Assembly (NCBI RefSeq): GCF_019753765.1
Contig: NZ_JAIJZW010000002.1
Location: 152,040 to 216,039, forward strand
Length of the DNA stretch: 64,000 nucleotides
Reading direction: 5' to 3'
DNA from: Microbacterium marinilacus
GTDB lineage: Bacteria > Actinomycetota > Actinomycetes > Actinomycetales > Microbacteriaceae
Shown: piece by piece, positions 43,155 to 51,899 of the stretch
How positions within the stretch are numbered: position 1 is the first letter of the stretch
Layout of the letters: each line of letters opens with the position of its first letter
Program-made: the position numbers and the translations under genes
The notes under the pieces: model-generated
Databases searched by the model: none
The model's input: only the letters and a program-made list of their open reading frames with translations
Told to the model about the DNA's origin: nothing

Positions 43155-44591
43155 TTATGAGAGGTATCCCGCCTTGCGTAGAGAGGCGGCAGCCTTCTCC
43201 CGCACCTCTGCCACGAGTTCCCGCAGCTCTCGCAGCGCGGCGGTCTCAGCGCGGAAGACCAGAGCTTGGCTTATGGTCGGGTGCGCCTCGCGCAGATACA
43301 TTTCGAGCATAGGCTCTCCGCTCGCGCGGTACACGATGAAATCAGCGTCGTCGTTATCGGGCAGACGGGTAACGCAGTAATACTGCCGTGAGACTGCCAC
43401 ATCTGCAGGCCCACCGATGGTCACCCGGAGTTCCGCACCCGAAGTATCTCCTGGAACTCGTCGATAACCACGTGGTGCGCGCGTTGTGACGCCTCTTGAG
43501 TGTCTGTGGACTCGACCGACGAGCGGCACTGAGAAGTGTTGATCGGTCACCTGCTTCGCTAATGCCTCAGAGAAGACGGTGAGTAGGCGGAGAGTGATAG
43601 CGTCGATCTCCTCATGCGGAAGGCCCGCCTGGCCGCTTAAGAGCGGCATAAGCTCGCCGATCTGCTCAGAAACGTCGGGCACGGCAGCGGCCAACACCTG
43701 TTCGCGAAGCATCCCGATTGTGTCGATGACGCGCTCACCGATGAACCGCACGAACTGTGAAGTGCGTCCTTGGTCTGCCTGCTCAAGGCCTGCGATGTAG
43801 TCTGCCTTCTGGTCTGCGAAAACCACGAGCGGGATACCGTACGCGCGGTACAGGAACATCGCCGAGAGAGCTCGTGCGACGCGCCCGTTACCGTCCGCGA
43901 AGGGGTGAATGCATACGAACGCGTAGTGCGCGTATGAAGCCTGCACGATCGGGTGCTCAGCAGCGAACGATTCGCTTCGCAACTCTTCGAGGAAGCGAGC
44001 CATCTCGGCCGGTGTCTCACTTGGCGAGGCGTAGCCATGCACAGTGTTCGAATCGAAGTTCAGTGGACTGTTCGGATGAGACTTGTATCGACCCTTAGGG
44101 AGATCGTGCTCTTGGGGTCCCACCGCTGTGATAACTGTATACTTGTCTTGAGAGGAAGTCACGATCTCATGAAGCTCGCGAACCCATACTTCAGTGAGCG
44201 GATGAGAACCAGTCGCTGCATCCAGGACGAAGTCGTACGCCTTCACTGCATCAGCGATGTGTTGAGCCGCAGAATCTCCCTTTATGGCTTCGATTTTTTG
44301 CCAGGCAACCGACGAGACCGCGACGCTATAAGTGAAGCCTCTGTCGACTTGATACAGCCCCTCGATCGCGCCGGTATTGACCGCAGCCCAGTTCGTTGCG
44401 ATCCGAATGGCTTCCGAAAGCTGCTTGGGTGTGACAGATTCCTTCAACGCAGACAGCTGTCGTAAGAACCGGTCTACCGACGTTCCATCGAAGGGCGTTT
44501 CGAGCCAAGACTGGAACGTAGGAAAGGGCTCATACGGTCGAACCTTGGGCTCGGCTATCGACGCTGCGTCTGCAACTGGATCGTTGTTCAT
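43155..44591 (-). CDS. Class II Fic-domain protein (probable AMPylator with built-in inhibitory helix)
   Basis: 478 residues. The Fic core HPFADGNGR (His229) is intact, which predicts nucleotidyl transfer to a Tyr/Ser/Thr hydroxyl. The N-terminal TGAIEG (T73, E77, G78) matches the (S/T)xxxE(G/N) inhibitory motif of class II Fic proteins, so no separate antitoxin is needed. A C-terminal winged-helix-like part follows (about 330-380). The start at 44591 follows AGGAG; an in-frame ATG at 44627 has no such site. Base and codon use are clearly less GC-rich than the neighbours, a sign of transfer. The target protein is unknown. Confidence 0.88.
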   Translation of the reverse strand: MNNDPVADAASIAEPKVRPYEPFPTFQSWLETPFDGTSVDRFLRQLSALKESVTPKQLSEAIRIATNWAAVNTGAIEGLYQVDRGFTYSVAVSSVAWQKIEAIKGDSAAQHIADAVKAYDFVLDAATGSHPLTEVWVRELHEIVTSSQDKYTVITAVGPQEHDLPKGRYKSHPNSPLNFDSNTVHGYASPSETPAEMARFLEELRSESFAAEHPIVQASYAHYAFVCIHPFADGNGRVARALSAMFLYRAYGIPLVVFADQKADYIAGLEQADQGRTSQFVRFIGERVIDTIGMLREQVLAAAVPDVSEQIGELMPLLSGQAGLPHEEIDAITLRLLTVFSEALAKQVTDQHFSVPLVGRVHRHSRGVTTRAPRGYRRVPGDTSGAELRVTIGGPADVAVSRQYYCVTRLPDNDDADFIVYRASGEPMLEMYLREAHPTISQALVFRAETAALRELRELVAEVREKAAASLRKAGYLS

Positions 44592-44620
44592 AGCCTCTCC
44601 TACACGTGTGCTCAGAACGA

Positions 44621-44704
44621 TACACATTCGCGGCGGCCGCGCTGTTCGCGTGGGCGAACCGCCTCATGCTCACCCTCGGCGCGCCGGTGTCGCGGCAGGG
44701 CTGA
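44621..44704 (+). pseudogene. Probable truncated 3' end of a native gene at the right edge of the Fic insert
   Basis: GC rises sharply at about 44630. An open frame on the plus strand reads ALFAWANRLMLTLGAPVSRQG and stops at 44704 with no start codon of its own. This looks like the hydrophobic C-terminus of a membrane protein whose 5' part is gone. The fragment is short and not identifiable. Confidence 0.3.
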
Positions 44705-44740
44705 CATCCGCCCCGGCGCATGCGGCTCCCCGCATCCGCG

Positions 44741-44746
44741 TATAAT
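44741..44746 (+). promoter_or_regulatory. -10 element of the smpB promoter
   Basis: A perfect TATAAT, rare in this GC-rich window, lies 53 bases before the smpB ATG. No good -35 match is seen at 16-18 bases upstream, so it may be an extended or activator-assisted promoter. Confidence 0.6.
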
Positions 44747-44799
44747 GAAAGGCTGTGCCCGATCGGGCGCGAGACCGGTCACGAGGAGGAGGTGAGCAC

Positions 44800-45276
44800 A
44801 TGCCGAAGGAACAGGGCGAGAAGATCGTCGCGACGAACCGTCGCGCACGTCACGAGTACACGATCGAGAAGACGTACGAGGCAGGCCTCGTGCTCACCGG
44901 CACCGAGGTGAAGTCGCTGCGTCAGGGGCGCGCGAACCTCAGCGACGGCTACGCGTACATCAACGGCGGCGAGGCGTTCCTCGACGCGGTGCACATCCCC
45001 GAGTACTCCCAGGGCAGCTGGACGAACCACTCTTCGAAGCGGATCCGCAAGCTGCTGCTGAACAAGGACGAGATCGTCAAGCTCAGCCACGCGGTCTCCG
45101 CCGGCGGCTACACGCTGGTGCCGCTGAGGCTCTACTTCCTGAACGGCCGCGCCAAGATCGAGATCGGCGTGGCGAAGGGCAAGCGCGAGTTCGACAAGCG
45201 CCAGACGCTGCGCGAGCGCCAGGACAAGCGCGAGGCGGAGCGCGCGATGCGCATGCGCAACCGCACGGGCGAGTAA
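44800..45276 (+). CDS. smpB: SsrA-binding protein SmpB
   Basis: 158 residues. Family landmarks are [31 protein letters not shown], the central [40 protein letters not shown] and the basic tail [23 protein letters not shown]. SmpB carries tmRNA to stalled ribosomes. The start follows GGAGGAGG. I did not find ssrA itself in the flanks. Confidence 0.97.
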   Translation: MPKEQGEKIVATNRRARHEYTIEKTYEAGLVLTGTEVKSLRQGRANLSDGYAYINGGEAFLDAVHIPEYSQGSWTNHSSKRIRKLLLNKDEIVKLSHAVSAGGYTLVPLRLYFLNGRAKIEIGVAKGKREFDKRQTLRERQDKREAERAMRMRNRTGE

Positions 45277-45307
45277 CCACGTCGGAGGGCGCCGATACGC
45301 TGTCGCC

Positions 45308-45676
45308 ATGGCGGTGCGGATCGAGTTCGAGGCGGAGGTCGTCCGCTGGCAGGCGCGTACGGAGGCGTGGTACTTCGTGCACGTGCCGGAGGAGATCTCC
45401 CGTGACCTGCGCGAGCTCCCGGCCCCGCGCCGCGGCTTCGGCTCGCTGCGGGTGGAGGCGCGGATCGGCGGGACGACGTTCCGGACGTCCATCTTCCCGG
45501 GGGCCGTGTCGGCCGCCGGGCATTCAAACGGTCCGGGGGCCGTGTCGGCCGCCGGGCATTCGGGCCGTCCCGGGGCCGTCGCCTATTCGCTGCCCGTGAA
45601 GCGGTCGGTGCGCGAGGCCGAGGGGCTGGCGGAGGGCGACGTCGTCCCGGTCCTCATCGACGTGCTCGAGCTCTGA
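45308..45676 (+). CDS. DUF1905 domain protein with an internal tandem repeat
   Basis: 122 residues. The DUF1905 parts are clear: FEAEVVRWQARTEAWYFVHVPEEIS at the start and SLPVKRSVREAEGLAEGDVVPVLIDV at the end. The fold is a small barrel of unknown function. Between the conserved FRTSIFPG and SLPVK lies a 12-residue unit PGAVSAAGHSNG present twice plus a partial third copy. Normal members have only a few residues here, so a surface loop has grown by duplication. Confidence 0.8.
   Translation: MAVRIEFEAEVVRWQARTEAWYFVHVPEEISRDLRELPAPRRGFGSLRVEARIGGTTFRTSIFPGAVSAAGHSNGPGAVSAAGHSGRPGAVAYSLPVKRSVREAEGLAEGDVVPVLIDVLEL
45497..45580 (+). repeat. 36-bp in-frame tandem repeat inside the DUF1905 gene
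   Basis: Units at 45497-45532 and 45533-45568 are almost identical (differences only near the end), followed by a 12-base partial unit. Each encodes PGAVSAAGHS plus two variable residues. Confidence 0.9.
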
Positions 45677-45782
45677 CGGCGATCCGACGGCCGGCACCCC
45701 GGTTGTCCACAGGCCGCCCCCGGCTCGGACGTCCTTTCCCTACCCTCGGGTGCCAGGGGAGGCACGAGCGGAGGGAGCGAGG

Positions 45783-46262
45783 ATGGCGGCTGACGACGCC
45801 TCGGCGACGCTGGTCGTGGTCGCGCATGCGGGCTTCTTCGCGGTGTCGCTGCTGCTGGTCCGCATCGACGTGATGGAGCACCGGCTGCCCGATGCGATCG
45901 TGCTGCCGGCGACGCTCGGGCTGGCGGCGCTCTTCGCGGTCTCGGGTGTCGTCGGGGGAGACCTCGCCCCCGTCGGCCGTGCGGCCGGCGGCGGGCTGAT
46001 GCTCTTCTCCGCGTATCTCGCGCTGCGCGCTGCGGCGCCGGCGGGGCTCGGCGGGGGAGACGTGAAGCTCGCAGGCCTGGTCGGCGTGTTCCTCGGCTGG
46101 CACGGGTGGACGGAGCTCGTGGTGGGGGCGGCAGCGGCGTTCGTGCTGGGGGCCGCCTGCGCGCTCGCGCTGCTGGTGGCCGGCCGGGCCGGGCGCGACA
46201 CCCGCATCGCCTTCGGGCCGTGGATGCTGGTCGGGGCATGGACCGCGCCGCTGGTCGCCTGA
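45783..46262 (+). CDS. A24-family prepilin peptidase-like membrane protein
   Basis: 159 residues with about five membrane helices. The two aspartates of the A24 site are visible: RIDVMEHRLPDAIV (first) and GLGGGDVKLAG (second, in the GxGD-like GGDVK). It lacks the cytoplasmic N-methylase domain, as small actinobacterial TadV/CpaA-type enzymes do. No pilus genes are beside it. ATG at 45783 is preferred because GGAGG lies about 9 bases upstream; an ATG-like start at 45750 is less likely. Confidence 0.78.
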   Translation: MAADDASATLVVVAHAGFFAVSLLLVRIDVMEHRLPDAIVLPATLGLAALFAVSGVVGGDLAPVGRAAGGGLMLFSAYLALRAAAPAGLGGGDVKLAGLVGVFLGWHGWTELVVGAAAAFVLGAACALALLVAGRAGRDTRIAFGPWMLVGAWTAPLVA

Positions 46263-46351
46263 GTCGCCGTCGCACGTCTCGTGGTCTGCCTGCTCGGGCG
46301 GCGGATGTCAAGCGGCGCCCGCCGCGGAGGGCGTCCCGCTAGCGTGGGGAC

Positions 46352-47386
46352 ATGGCGAAGCTCATGGCGCAGGTGAAGGTGCTCATCGCGTGGGCGCTCG
46401 CGCGCAAGCCGGTACGGGCGTTCCTGCTCTACTCCGAGCAGAAGGGCGCCCTGCTGGCGTCGGCGATCACCTACCGGGCGCTGTTCTCCATCTTCGCGGC
46501 GGTGCTGCTGGGGTTCTCGGTGGCCGCCGTCTGGCTCGCCGGCCGGCCCGAGCTGATCCAGGCCATCCTCGACGCCGTCGACAACGTCATTCCCGGTCTC
46601 GTGGGCGAGGGCGGGCTGATCGACACCGACGCCCTGCTGGAGCCCGCGAGCTTCACCGTCGCCGGGATCATCTCCCTGGTGGGTCTGCTCGTCGCCGCGA
46701 TCGGCGCGGTGGGTGCTCTGCGCGAGGCCATCCGGATCATGGCCGACAACACCCACGCCGCCGCCAACGGCCTCGTGCTGATGCTGCGCGACCTGCTGTT
46801 CGCGGTGATCCTCGGGGCGCTGCTGCTCGCCGCCGCCGCGACCACGTTCCTCGGATCGGCTTTCGTGTCGACGGTGCTGGGTTGGATCGGCGCGAGCGAG
46901 TCGGGTTTCGCCGAGGTCCTCACCCGCGCCGTCGCGGTCCTCGTCACTCTCGCCCTCGACGCGGTGTTCATCGCGCTCATGTTCCGCATGCTCTCCGGGC
47001 TGCGCCCGTCCGCACGGGCTCTGTGGAGCGGCTCGTTCCTGGGCTCGGTCGGGCTCGTCGTGCTGCAGCAGCTGTCGGGACTGTTCGTCGGCGGCGCGAC
47101 CTCGAACCCGCTCCTGGCGACCTTCGGATCGCTCGTGGCGCTGCTGCTGTGGGTGAACCTGTCGGCCCAGGTGCTGCTGATCTCGTCGGCGTACATCGTC
47201 ACCGGCATCGAGGAGGACCACGACCGCGTGGGGGAGCGCTACGGCGCCGAGACGTTCGCGCAGCGCCGCGTGCGCCGGGCCGAGAGCTCGGTGCAGTCCG
47301 CTGTCGAAGAGCTGCGTCACGCTCGTGACGCGGAGGAGAAAGAGCGCACCGCCGACCTGCAGCAGGTGCGCGAGAGCCGGGAGTAG
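46352..47386 (+). CDS. YihY/BrkB family inner membrane protein
   Basis: 344 residues, six membrane helices. The family pattern is seen in KGALLASAITYRALFSIFAA near 30-50 and LVALLLWVNLSAQVLLISSAYIV near 260-285. The C-terminal tail (295-344) is charged and helical. The members were once labelled ribonuclease BN by mistake; the true function is unknown. The gene starts a cluster with the next two small genes (9-base gap, then a 4-base overlap). Confidence 0.88.
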   Translation: MAKLMAQVKVLIAWALARKPVRAFLLYSEQKGALLASAITYRALFSIFAAVLLGFSVAAVWLAGRPELIQAILDAVDNVIPGLVGEGGLIDTDALLEPASFTVAGIISLVGLLVAAIGAVGALREAIRIMADNTHAAANGLVLMLRDLLFAVILGALLLAAAATTFLGSAFVSTVLGWIGASESGFAEVLTRAVAVLVTLALDAVFIALMFRMLSGLRPSARALWSGSFLGSVGLVVLQQLSGLFVGGATSNPLLATFGSLVALLLWVNLSAQVLLISSAYIVTGIEEDHDRVGERYGAETFAQRRVRRAESSVQSAVEELRHARDAEEKERTADLQQVRESRE

Positions 47387-47395
47387 GTTGATCAC

Positions 47396-47629
47396 ATGGC
47401 CATCGCACGACTTCACGGAGGACCCCTCGACGGGCAGGTCCTGCCGCTAGAGACCCCTGACCTCGACCAGCTGATCCTGCCGTACTCGGAGGGGCAGGTC
47501 GTCTACGACCGCGACGGCGGCGCCGAGAACACGGGAGACGCGGACGGGCCCACGGAGGTGCCGTTCCGCTTCACGGAGGAGCCTCAGGAGATCACGCCGT
47601 CCGACGACGACGTGCGACCGGGAGAGTGA
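47396..47629 (+). CDS. Small conserved hypothetical protein
   Basis: 77 residues: a short N-terminal beta-like segment (MAIARLHGGPLDGQVLPLE), a central ILPYSEGQVVYDR and an acidic C-terminus. It has no known domain that I can recognise. It lies between yihY and the CYTH gene and overlaps the latter by four bases, so it is a real translated gene. Confidence 0.7.
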   Translation: MAIARLHGGPLDGQVLPLETPDLDQLILPYSEGQVVYDRDGGAENTGDADGPTEVPFRFTEEPQEITPSDDDVRPGE

Positions 47630-48264
47630 GCGCGGCGGTTCCCGACGGTCACGGCCCGTCACGCTCGGTCGAGATCGAGCGCAAGTTCGACGTCGAGGCG
47701 GGGACGCCGGTGCCGGACTGGATCGGTGTGCAGGGCGTCGCCGCGGTGTCGGCGGGGGAGGAGCGCCATCTCGACGCCCTCTACCTCGACACCGACGACC
47801 TCGCGCTCGGACGTGCCGGGGTCGCGCTGCGTCGGCGCACCGGCGGGCCCGACGCCGGCTGGCACATCAAGGGGCCGCTCGTGGACGGCGGCCGCACCGA
47901 GCTCGGCTGGCCGCTGTCGGACGGCGACGCCGTCCCCGACGAGGTCGCGGCCGAGGTGGCGCGTTGGTCGACCGAGGGGCTGTCGCCGCTCGCCCGCATC
48001 GTCAACGACCGCACGGCGTACGCTCTGCTCGACGCCGACGGCGGCGTGATCGCGGAGTTCGTCGACGACCACGTCCGTGCGACGGATCTGCGCGGCGGCG
48101 CGACGCGCGAATGGCACGAGTGGGAGGTCGAGCTCGGGCCTGCGGCCTCGAGCGACCCCACGGCGCGCGAGTCGTTCTTCGCCGCGGTCGCGGACGCCGC
48201 CCACGCGGCCGGCGCCCGCCCGGCCGGCTCGTCGTCGAAGCTCGCCCGCGCTCTCGGCCGCTGA
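47626..48264 (+). CDS. CYTH domain protein (triphosphatase-like)
   Basis: 212 residues. The signature EIERKFDVE (ExExK) is at 16-24, with YLDTDDLALGRAGVALRRRTGG and WHIKGPLVDGGRTELGWPL giving the tunnel-lining charged residues. CYTH proteins hydrolyse inorganic triphosphate or thiamine triphosphate, or make cAMP in some lineages; the small size without a CHAD domain favours triphosphatase. The start is GTG at 47626. Confidence 0.88.
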   Translation: MSAAVPDGHGPSRSVEIERKFDVEAGTPVPDWIGVQGVAAVSAGEERHLDALYLDTDDLALGRAGVALRRRTGGPDAGWHIKGPLVDGGRTELGWPLSDGDAVPDEVAAEVARWSTEGLSPLARIVNDRTAYALLDADGGVIAEFVDDHVRATDLRGGATREWHEWEVELGPAASSDPTARESFFAAVADAAHAAGARPAGSSSKLARALGR

Positions 48265-48271
48265 CCCCCAC

Positions 48272-48336
48272 GAGACCGCATCTCCGCGGCGAGACCGTGG
48301 CCTACCTCTACGGTCTCGCGCGCGGTATGGGGTCTC
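48272..48336. repeat. GAGACC/GGTCTC inverted array, copy C (2+2 half-sites)
   Basis: GAGACC starts at 48272 and 48291; GGTCTC at 48312 and 48331 (spacing 19-21-19). It sits between the convergent CYTH and lpdA genes, just before a separate terminator hairpin. Confidence 0.87.
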
Positions 48337-48364
48337 GTACAGGAGAGTCCGCCTCGCAAGACGG

Positions 48365-48395
48365 CGACGGCCCCCGGATCATCCGGGGGCCGTCG
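48365..48395. terminator. Bidirectional terminator between the CYTH gene and lpdA
   Basis: A 13-bp perfect stem (48365-48377 with 48383-48395), extendable by an A-T pair with a tiny loop. It serves both convergent genes. Confidence 0.88.
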
Positions 48396-48420
48396 TCGTA
48401 AGTGCTCTCACTTCATCAAC

Positions 48421-49818
48421 TCACATGTTGATGAAGTGCCCCTGCAGACCGTGGAAGCCCTCCTGCAGCGTCTCCGACAGCGTCGGGTGGGTGTGCACAT
48501 TGCGTGCCGCCTCCACCGCGGTGAGGTCCCACTTCTGCGCCAGCGTCAGCTCGGGCAGCAGCTCCGACACGTCCGGGCCGATCAGGTGTCCGCCGATGAG
48601 CTCCAGGTGCTCGGCGTCCGCGATCAGCTTGACGAAGCCGACGGGCTCGCCCAGACCGTTCGCCTTGCCGTTCGCGCTGAACGGGAACTTGGCGACCTTG
48701 ATCTCGCGTCCCTCGGCGCGGGCCTGCTCCTCGGTGAGCCCGAAGCTGGCGACCTGCGGCGAGCAGAACGTCGCGCGCGGCATCATCCGGTAGTCGCCCA
48801 GGGTCTGCGTCTCGGCCTTGCCGATCTTCTCGGCGGCGACGACGGCCTGCGCCTCCGCGACGTGCGCCAGCTGCAGCTTGGCGGTCACGTCGCCGATCGC
48901 GTAGATGCCCTCGACGTTGGTGCGCATGTGGTCGTCGATGTCGATCGCGCCGCGCTCCGTGAGCTTGACACCGGTGGTCTCGAGACCGAAGCCCTCGATG
49001 TTCGGCGCGAAGCCCACGGACATCAGCACCTTGCCCGCGGTGATCTCGCCCGCGACGCCGTCGCGCGACTCGTAGGCGACGTGCACCGAGTCGCCGTTGT
49101 CGGTCACGGTCTTGACAGCCGTCGAGGTGAGGATGTCGATGCCGTACTTCTTGTACTGCTTCTGGATCTCCTTGGAGACCTCGACGTCCTCGTTCGGCAG
49201 GGCGCGGTCGAGGAACTCGACGATGGTGACCTTCACGCCGTAGTTCGACAGCACGTAGGCGAACTCCATGCCGATGGCGCCCGCGCCCACGATGACGATC
49301 GACTCGGGCAGCTCACGCGTGAGGATCTGCTCCTCGTAGGTCACGACGTTCTCGCTCAGCTCGACGCCCGGCAGCAGGCGCACCTTCGAGCCGGTGGCGA
49401 TGATGACGTTGTCGAACGTGATCTCCTCGGTGGAGCCGTCCGACTTCGCGACCGAGACGGCCTTCGGGCCCGTGAAGGTTCCGCGACCCTCGTACTCGGT
49501 CACCTTGTTCTTCTTCATCAGGAAGTGGATTCCCTTGACGTGCGTGTCCGCGACCTTGCGGCTGCGGTCGAACGCCGTGCCGAAGTCGAAGTGCACGTCA
49601 CCCGAGATGCCGAACAGATCGGCCTTGTGGGTGAAGGTGTGGGCGATCTCCGCGTTCTTCAGCAGCGCCTTCGACGGGATGCACCCGACGTTGAGGCAGA
49701 CGCCGCCCCAGTACTTCTCTTCGATGATCGCGACGGAGAGTCCGAGCTGAGCGCTGCGCACGGCCGCGACGTAACCGCCGGGACCCGCGCCGAGGATGAC
49801 GACGTCGTAATGAGCCAT
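48421..49818 (-). CDS. lpdA: Dihydrolipoyl dehydrogenase (E3)
   Basis: 465 residues. The FAD motif [19 protein letters not shown], redox-active disulfide [13 protein letters not shown] motif [19 protein letters not shown] and C-terminal HTHPTLSE are all present. It reoxidises lipoyl groups in pyruvate and 2-oxoglutarate dehydrogenase complexes. Note that a GarA/OdhI-type FHA protein, a regulator of 2-oxoglutarate dehydrogenase, lies 860 bases away on the other strand. Confidence 0.97.
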   Translation of the reverse strand: MAHYDVVILGAGPGGYVAAVRSAQLGLSVAIIEEKYWGGVCLNVGCIPSKALLKNAEIAHTFTHKADLFGISGDVHFDFGTAFDRSRKVADTHVKGIHFLMKKNKVTEYEGRGTFTGPKAVSVAKSDGSTEEITFDNVIIATGSKVRLLPGVELSENVVTYEEQILTRELPESIVIVGAGAIGMEFAYVLSNYGVKVTIVEFLDRALPNEDVEVSKEIQKQYKKYGIDILTSTAVKTVTDNGDSVHVAYESRDGVAGEITAGKVLMSVGFAPNIEGFGLETTGVKLTERGAIDIDDHMRTNVEGIYAIGDVTAKLQLAHVAEAQAVVAAEKIGKAETQTLGDYRMMPRATFCSPQVASFGLTEEQARAEGREIKVAKFPFSANGKANGLGEPVGFVKLIADAEHLELIGGHLIGPDVSELLPELTLAQKWDLTAVEAARNVHTHPTLSETLQEGFHGLQGHFINM

Positions 49819-49858
49819 GCCCCAAGCCTATCGCTCGGCGGGCGTGCCCCCGGCGGTC

Positions 49859-50560
49859 TCAGGGGGCCGGCGACCCGCCGTCCCGATCCGCGCCGCCGCG
49901 GGCGCGCGACACCAGCAGGGCGACCACGCCGCCGAGCACCGCGATGCCGGCCGCGCCGAGCAGCAGCCACGGCAGCACCTCGCCGAAGGACGTTCCCTCG
50001 CCGTCGGACTCGCTCGCTGCGCCCGCGCTCGTCTCGGGCGTCGTGGCGGCCTCCGACGACGAGCTCGGCTCGAGCGTGGGCGTCGTCACGGGCTTCTTGG
50101 ACGGCTGTGCGGTCGTGGTCTCGTCGTTCGCGGGCGGCACGGCGGAGCCGTCCTCGTCGCCCGGAACCGACTCGAGGGTGAAGGTGAAGGTACCGTCCGG
50201 CACGTGCCCGTCGACGCCGGCGGCGCGCCAGTTCACGGTGTAGACGCCCGTCTCGGTCGGCGTCTCGAACTGCTGGCGGATGATCGCGCCCTCGACCTCG
50301 GCGTCGCCGGTCGAGATGTTCGTGCCCGAGGGCGCGATCACGTCGATCTGCGCGGCGCCCTCCTGCATCGCCTCGGTGAACTCCAGGTCGACCGTCTCGG
50401 GCATCTCGTCGATGACGGCGCCGTCGTCGGGGTTCGTGTCGTACAGACCGCCGTGAGCGGCGGCCGGCTGCGCGAGCAGCAGCGAGCCGAGGATGACGAA
50501 CAGGGCACTGCCGCCGACAGCGAGGAGGCGGCGCGGGCGGGAGGTGCGAGCGGCGGACAT
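49859..50560 (-). CDS. CopC-domain copper-resistance-like membrane-anchored protein
   Basis: 233 residues. A signal peptide with hydrophobic core AVGGSALFVILGSLLLAQPA ends at AAAHG, leaving the copper-binding His at the mature N-terminus. The CopC fold follows (GLYDTNPDDGAVIDEMPETV, NWRAAGVDGHVPDGTFTFTL). A Ser/Thr/Glu-rich stalk leads to a membrane helix (LLLGAAGIAVLGGVVALLVS) and a basic tail. It binds Cu(II) outside the cell. No CopD is visible here. Confidence 0.9.
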   Translation of the reverse strand: MSAARTSRPRRLLAVGGSALFVILGSLLLAQPAAAHGGLYDTNPDDGAVIDEMPETVDLEFTEAMQEGAAQIDVIAPSGTNISTGDAEVEGAIIRQQFETPTETGVYTVNWRAAGVDGHVPDGTFTFTLESVPGDEDGSAVPPANDETTTAQPSKKPVTTPTLEPSSSSEAATTPETSAGAASESDGEGTSFGEVLPWLLLGAAGIAVLGGVVALLVSRARGGADRDGGSPAP

Positions 50561-50678
50561 GCCGCCACGCTACCCCGATCGTCTCGACGTACGCCGGGCG
50601 TCGTGTCCCGACTGTCGTGACCCGCTTGTGATCTGCCGAAACCGATCGGTTAGGCTGGACGGATAAGGAGGGGATGAC

Positions 50679-51179
50679 GTGTCACAGAACGAGCCCGGAG
50701 CCGGTTCGCCGATCCACCGCGACGGCGACAGCACGCGATTCGGCCACGACGGTGCGGGGGACTCCACCCAGACGTTCGGGCACGACTCCGATCTGTCGTT
50801 CGTGCCGTTCGGGGGTGAGCTGAACCCCGCCGAGCGCGATGCGATCGCCGCTCTGCCGTCGGGCTCGGCGCTGCTGCTCGTGCGGTCGGGTCCGACCGCC
50901 GGCGCGCGGTACCTGCTCGACACCGACGTCACCACCGCGGGGCGGCACCCGGAGGCGGACATCTTCCTCGACGACGTCACGGTCTCCCGACGTCACGCCG
51001 AGATCACCCGCCACCGCGCGGCCTTCGAGATCGTGGATCAGCGCTCGCTCAACGGCACGTACGTGAACGGCGAGCGCGTCGACCGCGCCGAGCTGCGCAA
51101 CGGCGCCGAGGTGCGGATCGGCAAGTTCCGCCTGAACTTCTTCGTCTCGCCCCTCGACCGAGAGGGCCAGGGCGCCTGA
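50679..51179 (+). CDS. FHA-domain protein of the GarA/OdhI type
   Basis: 166 residues. The C-terminal FHA domain has GARYLLDTDVTTAGRHPEADIFLDDVTVSRRHAEI and SLNGTYVNGERVD. The N-terminal 45 residues are disordered with STQTF, similar to the phosphorylated TT motif of GarA/OdhI, which gates 2-oxoglutarate dehydrogenase and glutamate metabolism under PknB/PknG-type kinases. The gene order FHA - MerR (FtsR) - MerR supports this. GTG at 50679 follows AAGGAGGGG. Confidence 0.88.
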   Translation: MSQNEPGAGSPIHRDGDSTRFGHDGAGDSTQTFGHDSDLSFVPFGGELNPAERDAIAALPSGSALLLVRSGPTAGARYLLDTDVTTAGRHPEADIFLDDVTVSRRHAEITRHRAAFEIVDQRSLNGTYVNGERVDRAELRNGAEVRIGKFRLNFFVSPLDREGQGA

Positions 51180-51880
51180 TGGCGGCTGCCGCCGCCCGCG
51201 AGCCGGCTTCCGCACGGAAGGCGCCCGCGGGGCTGCTGAGCATCGGCCAGGTGCTGGCGAAGCTCACGCCCGACTTCCCCGCGCTGACCTCCAGCAAGCT
51301 CCGCTTCCTCGAGGTGCAGGGGATCGTGACGCCGCAGCGGACGGCATCCGGTTACCGGAAGTTCTCCACCGACGACCTCGAGCGGCTGCGCCTGGCGCTC
51401 ACGCTGCAGCGCGATCACTACCTGCCGCTGGTCGTGATCCGCGACTACCTGGACGAGGTCGACGCGGGACGCTCGCCGGCGATGCCTCAGGTACCGCCGC
51501 CCTCGATCCACCCCGCCGTCCGTCGACGCACCCGTCAGGAGCTGCTGAGCGCCGCCGGTGCGGCGCCGCAGCTGCTCAACGACGCCGTGAGCACGGGTCT
51601 GCTGAAGGCCGCGGACCACTACGACGACCAGGCGCTCGCGCTGCTGCGTGCGCTCGTCGCCCTCGACCGGCACGGCATCGAGCCGCGTCACGTGCGAGGC
51701 ATGCGCCAGAGCGCTGAGCGCGAGGTCGCGCTCGTCGAGTCGGCGATGTCCGCGCTGCTGCGTCGCACCGACGCCGCCTCCCGTGCCAAGGCGAGCGAGC
51801 TCGCCCCCGAGCTGGCCGCGCGCCTCGACGACGTCCGGGGGATCCTGGTCAAGGAGGCCCTCGGCCGGCTGCTGTCGTGA
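51179..51880 (+). CDS. ftsR: MerR-family regulator FtsR-like
   Basis: 233 residues. The N-terminal winged helix is LLSIGQVLAKLTPDFPALTSSKLRFLEVQGIVTPQRTASGYRKFS, the Rv1828/FtsR subtype. In corynebacteria FtsR activates ftsZ. The C-terminal part is helical and dimerising. It overlaps the FHA gene by one base. No cysteine metal site is present. Confidence 0.88.
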   Translation: MAAAAAREPASARKAPAGLLSIGQVLAKLTPDFPALTSSKLRFLEVQGIVTPQRTASGYRKFSTDDLERLRLALTLQRDHYLPLVVIRDYLDEVDAGRSPAMPQVPPPSIHPAVRRRTRQELLSAAGAAPQLLNDAVSTGLLKAADHYDDQALALLRALVALDRHGIEPRHVRGMRQSAEREVALVESAMSALLRRTDAASRAKASELAPELAARLDDVRGILVKEALGRLLS

Positions 51881-51899
51881 CGCGGATCGTGTCGCGTGA

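Noticed and set aside
44591..44627. Fic start at the upstream ATG (44627)
   Set aside because: No ribosome binding site there; the ATG at 44591 has AGGAG at correct distance, and the extra 12 residues lack similarity to the family.
45277..45307. ssrA (tmRNA) next to smpB
   Set aside because: The flanks of smpB are too short or occupied by coding sequence, and no tRNA-like ends with a tag ORF were seen.
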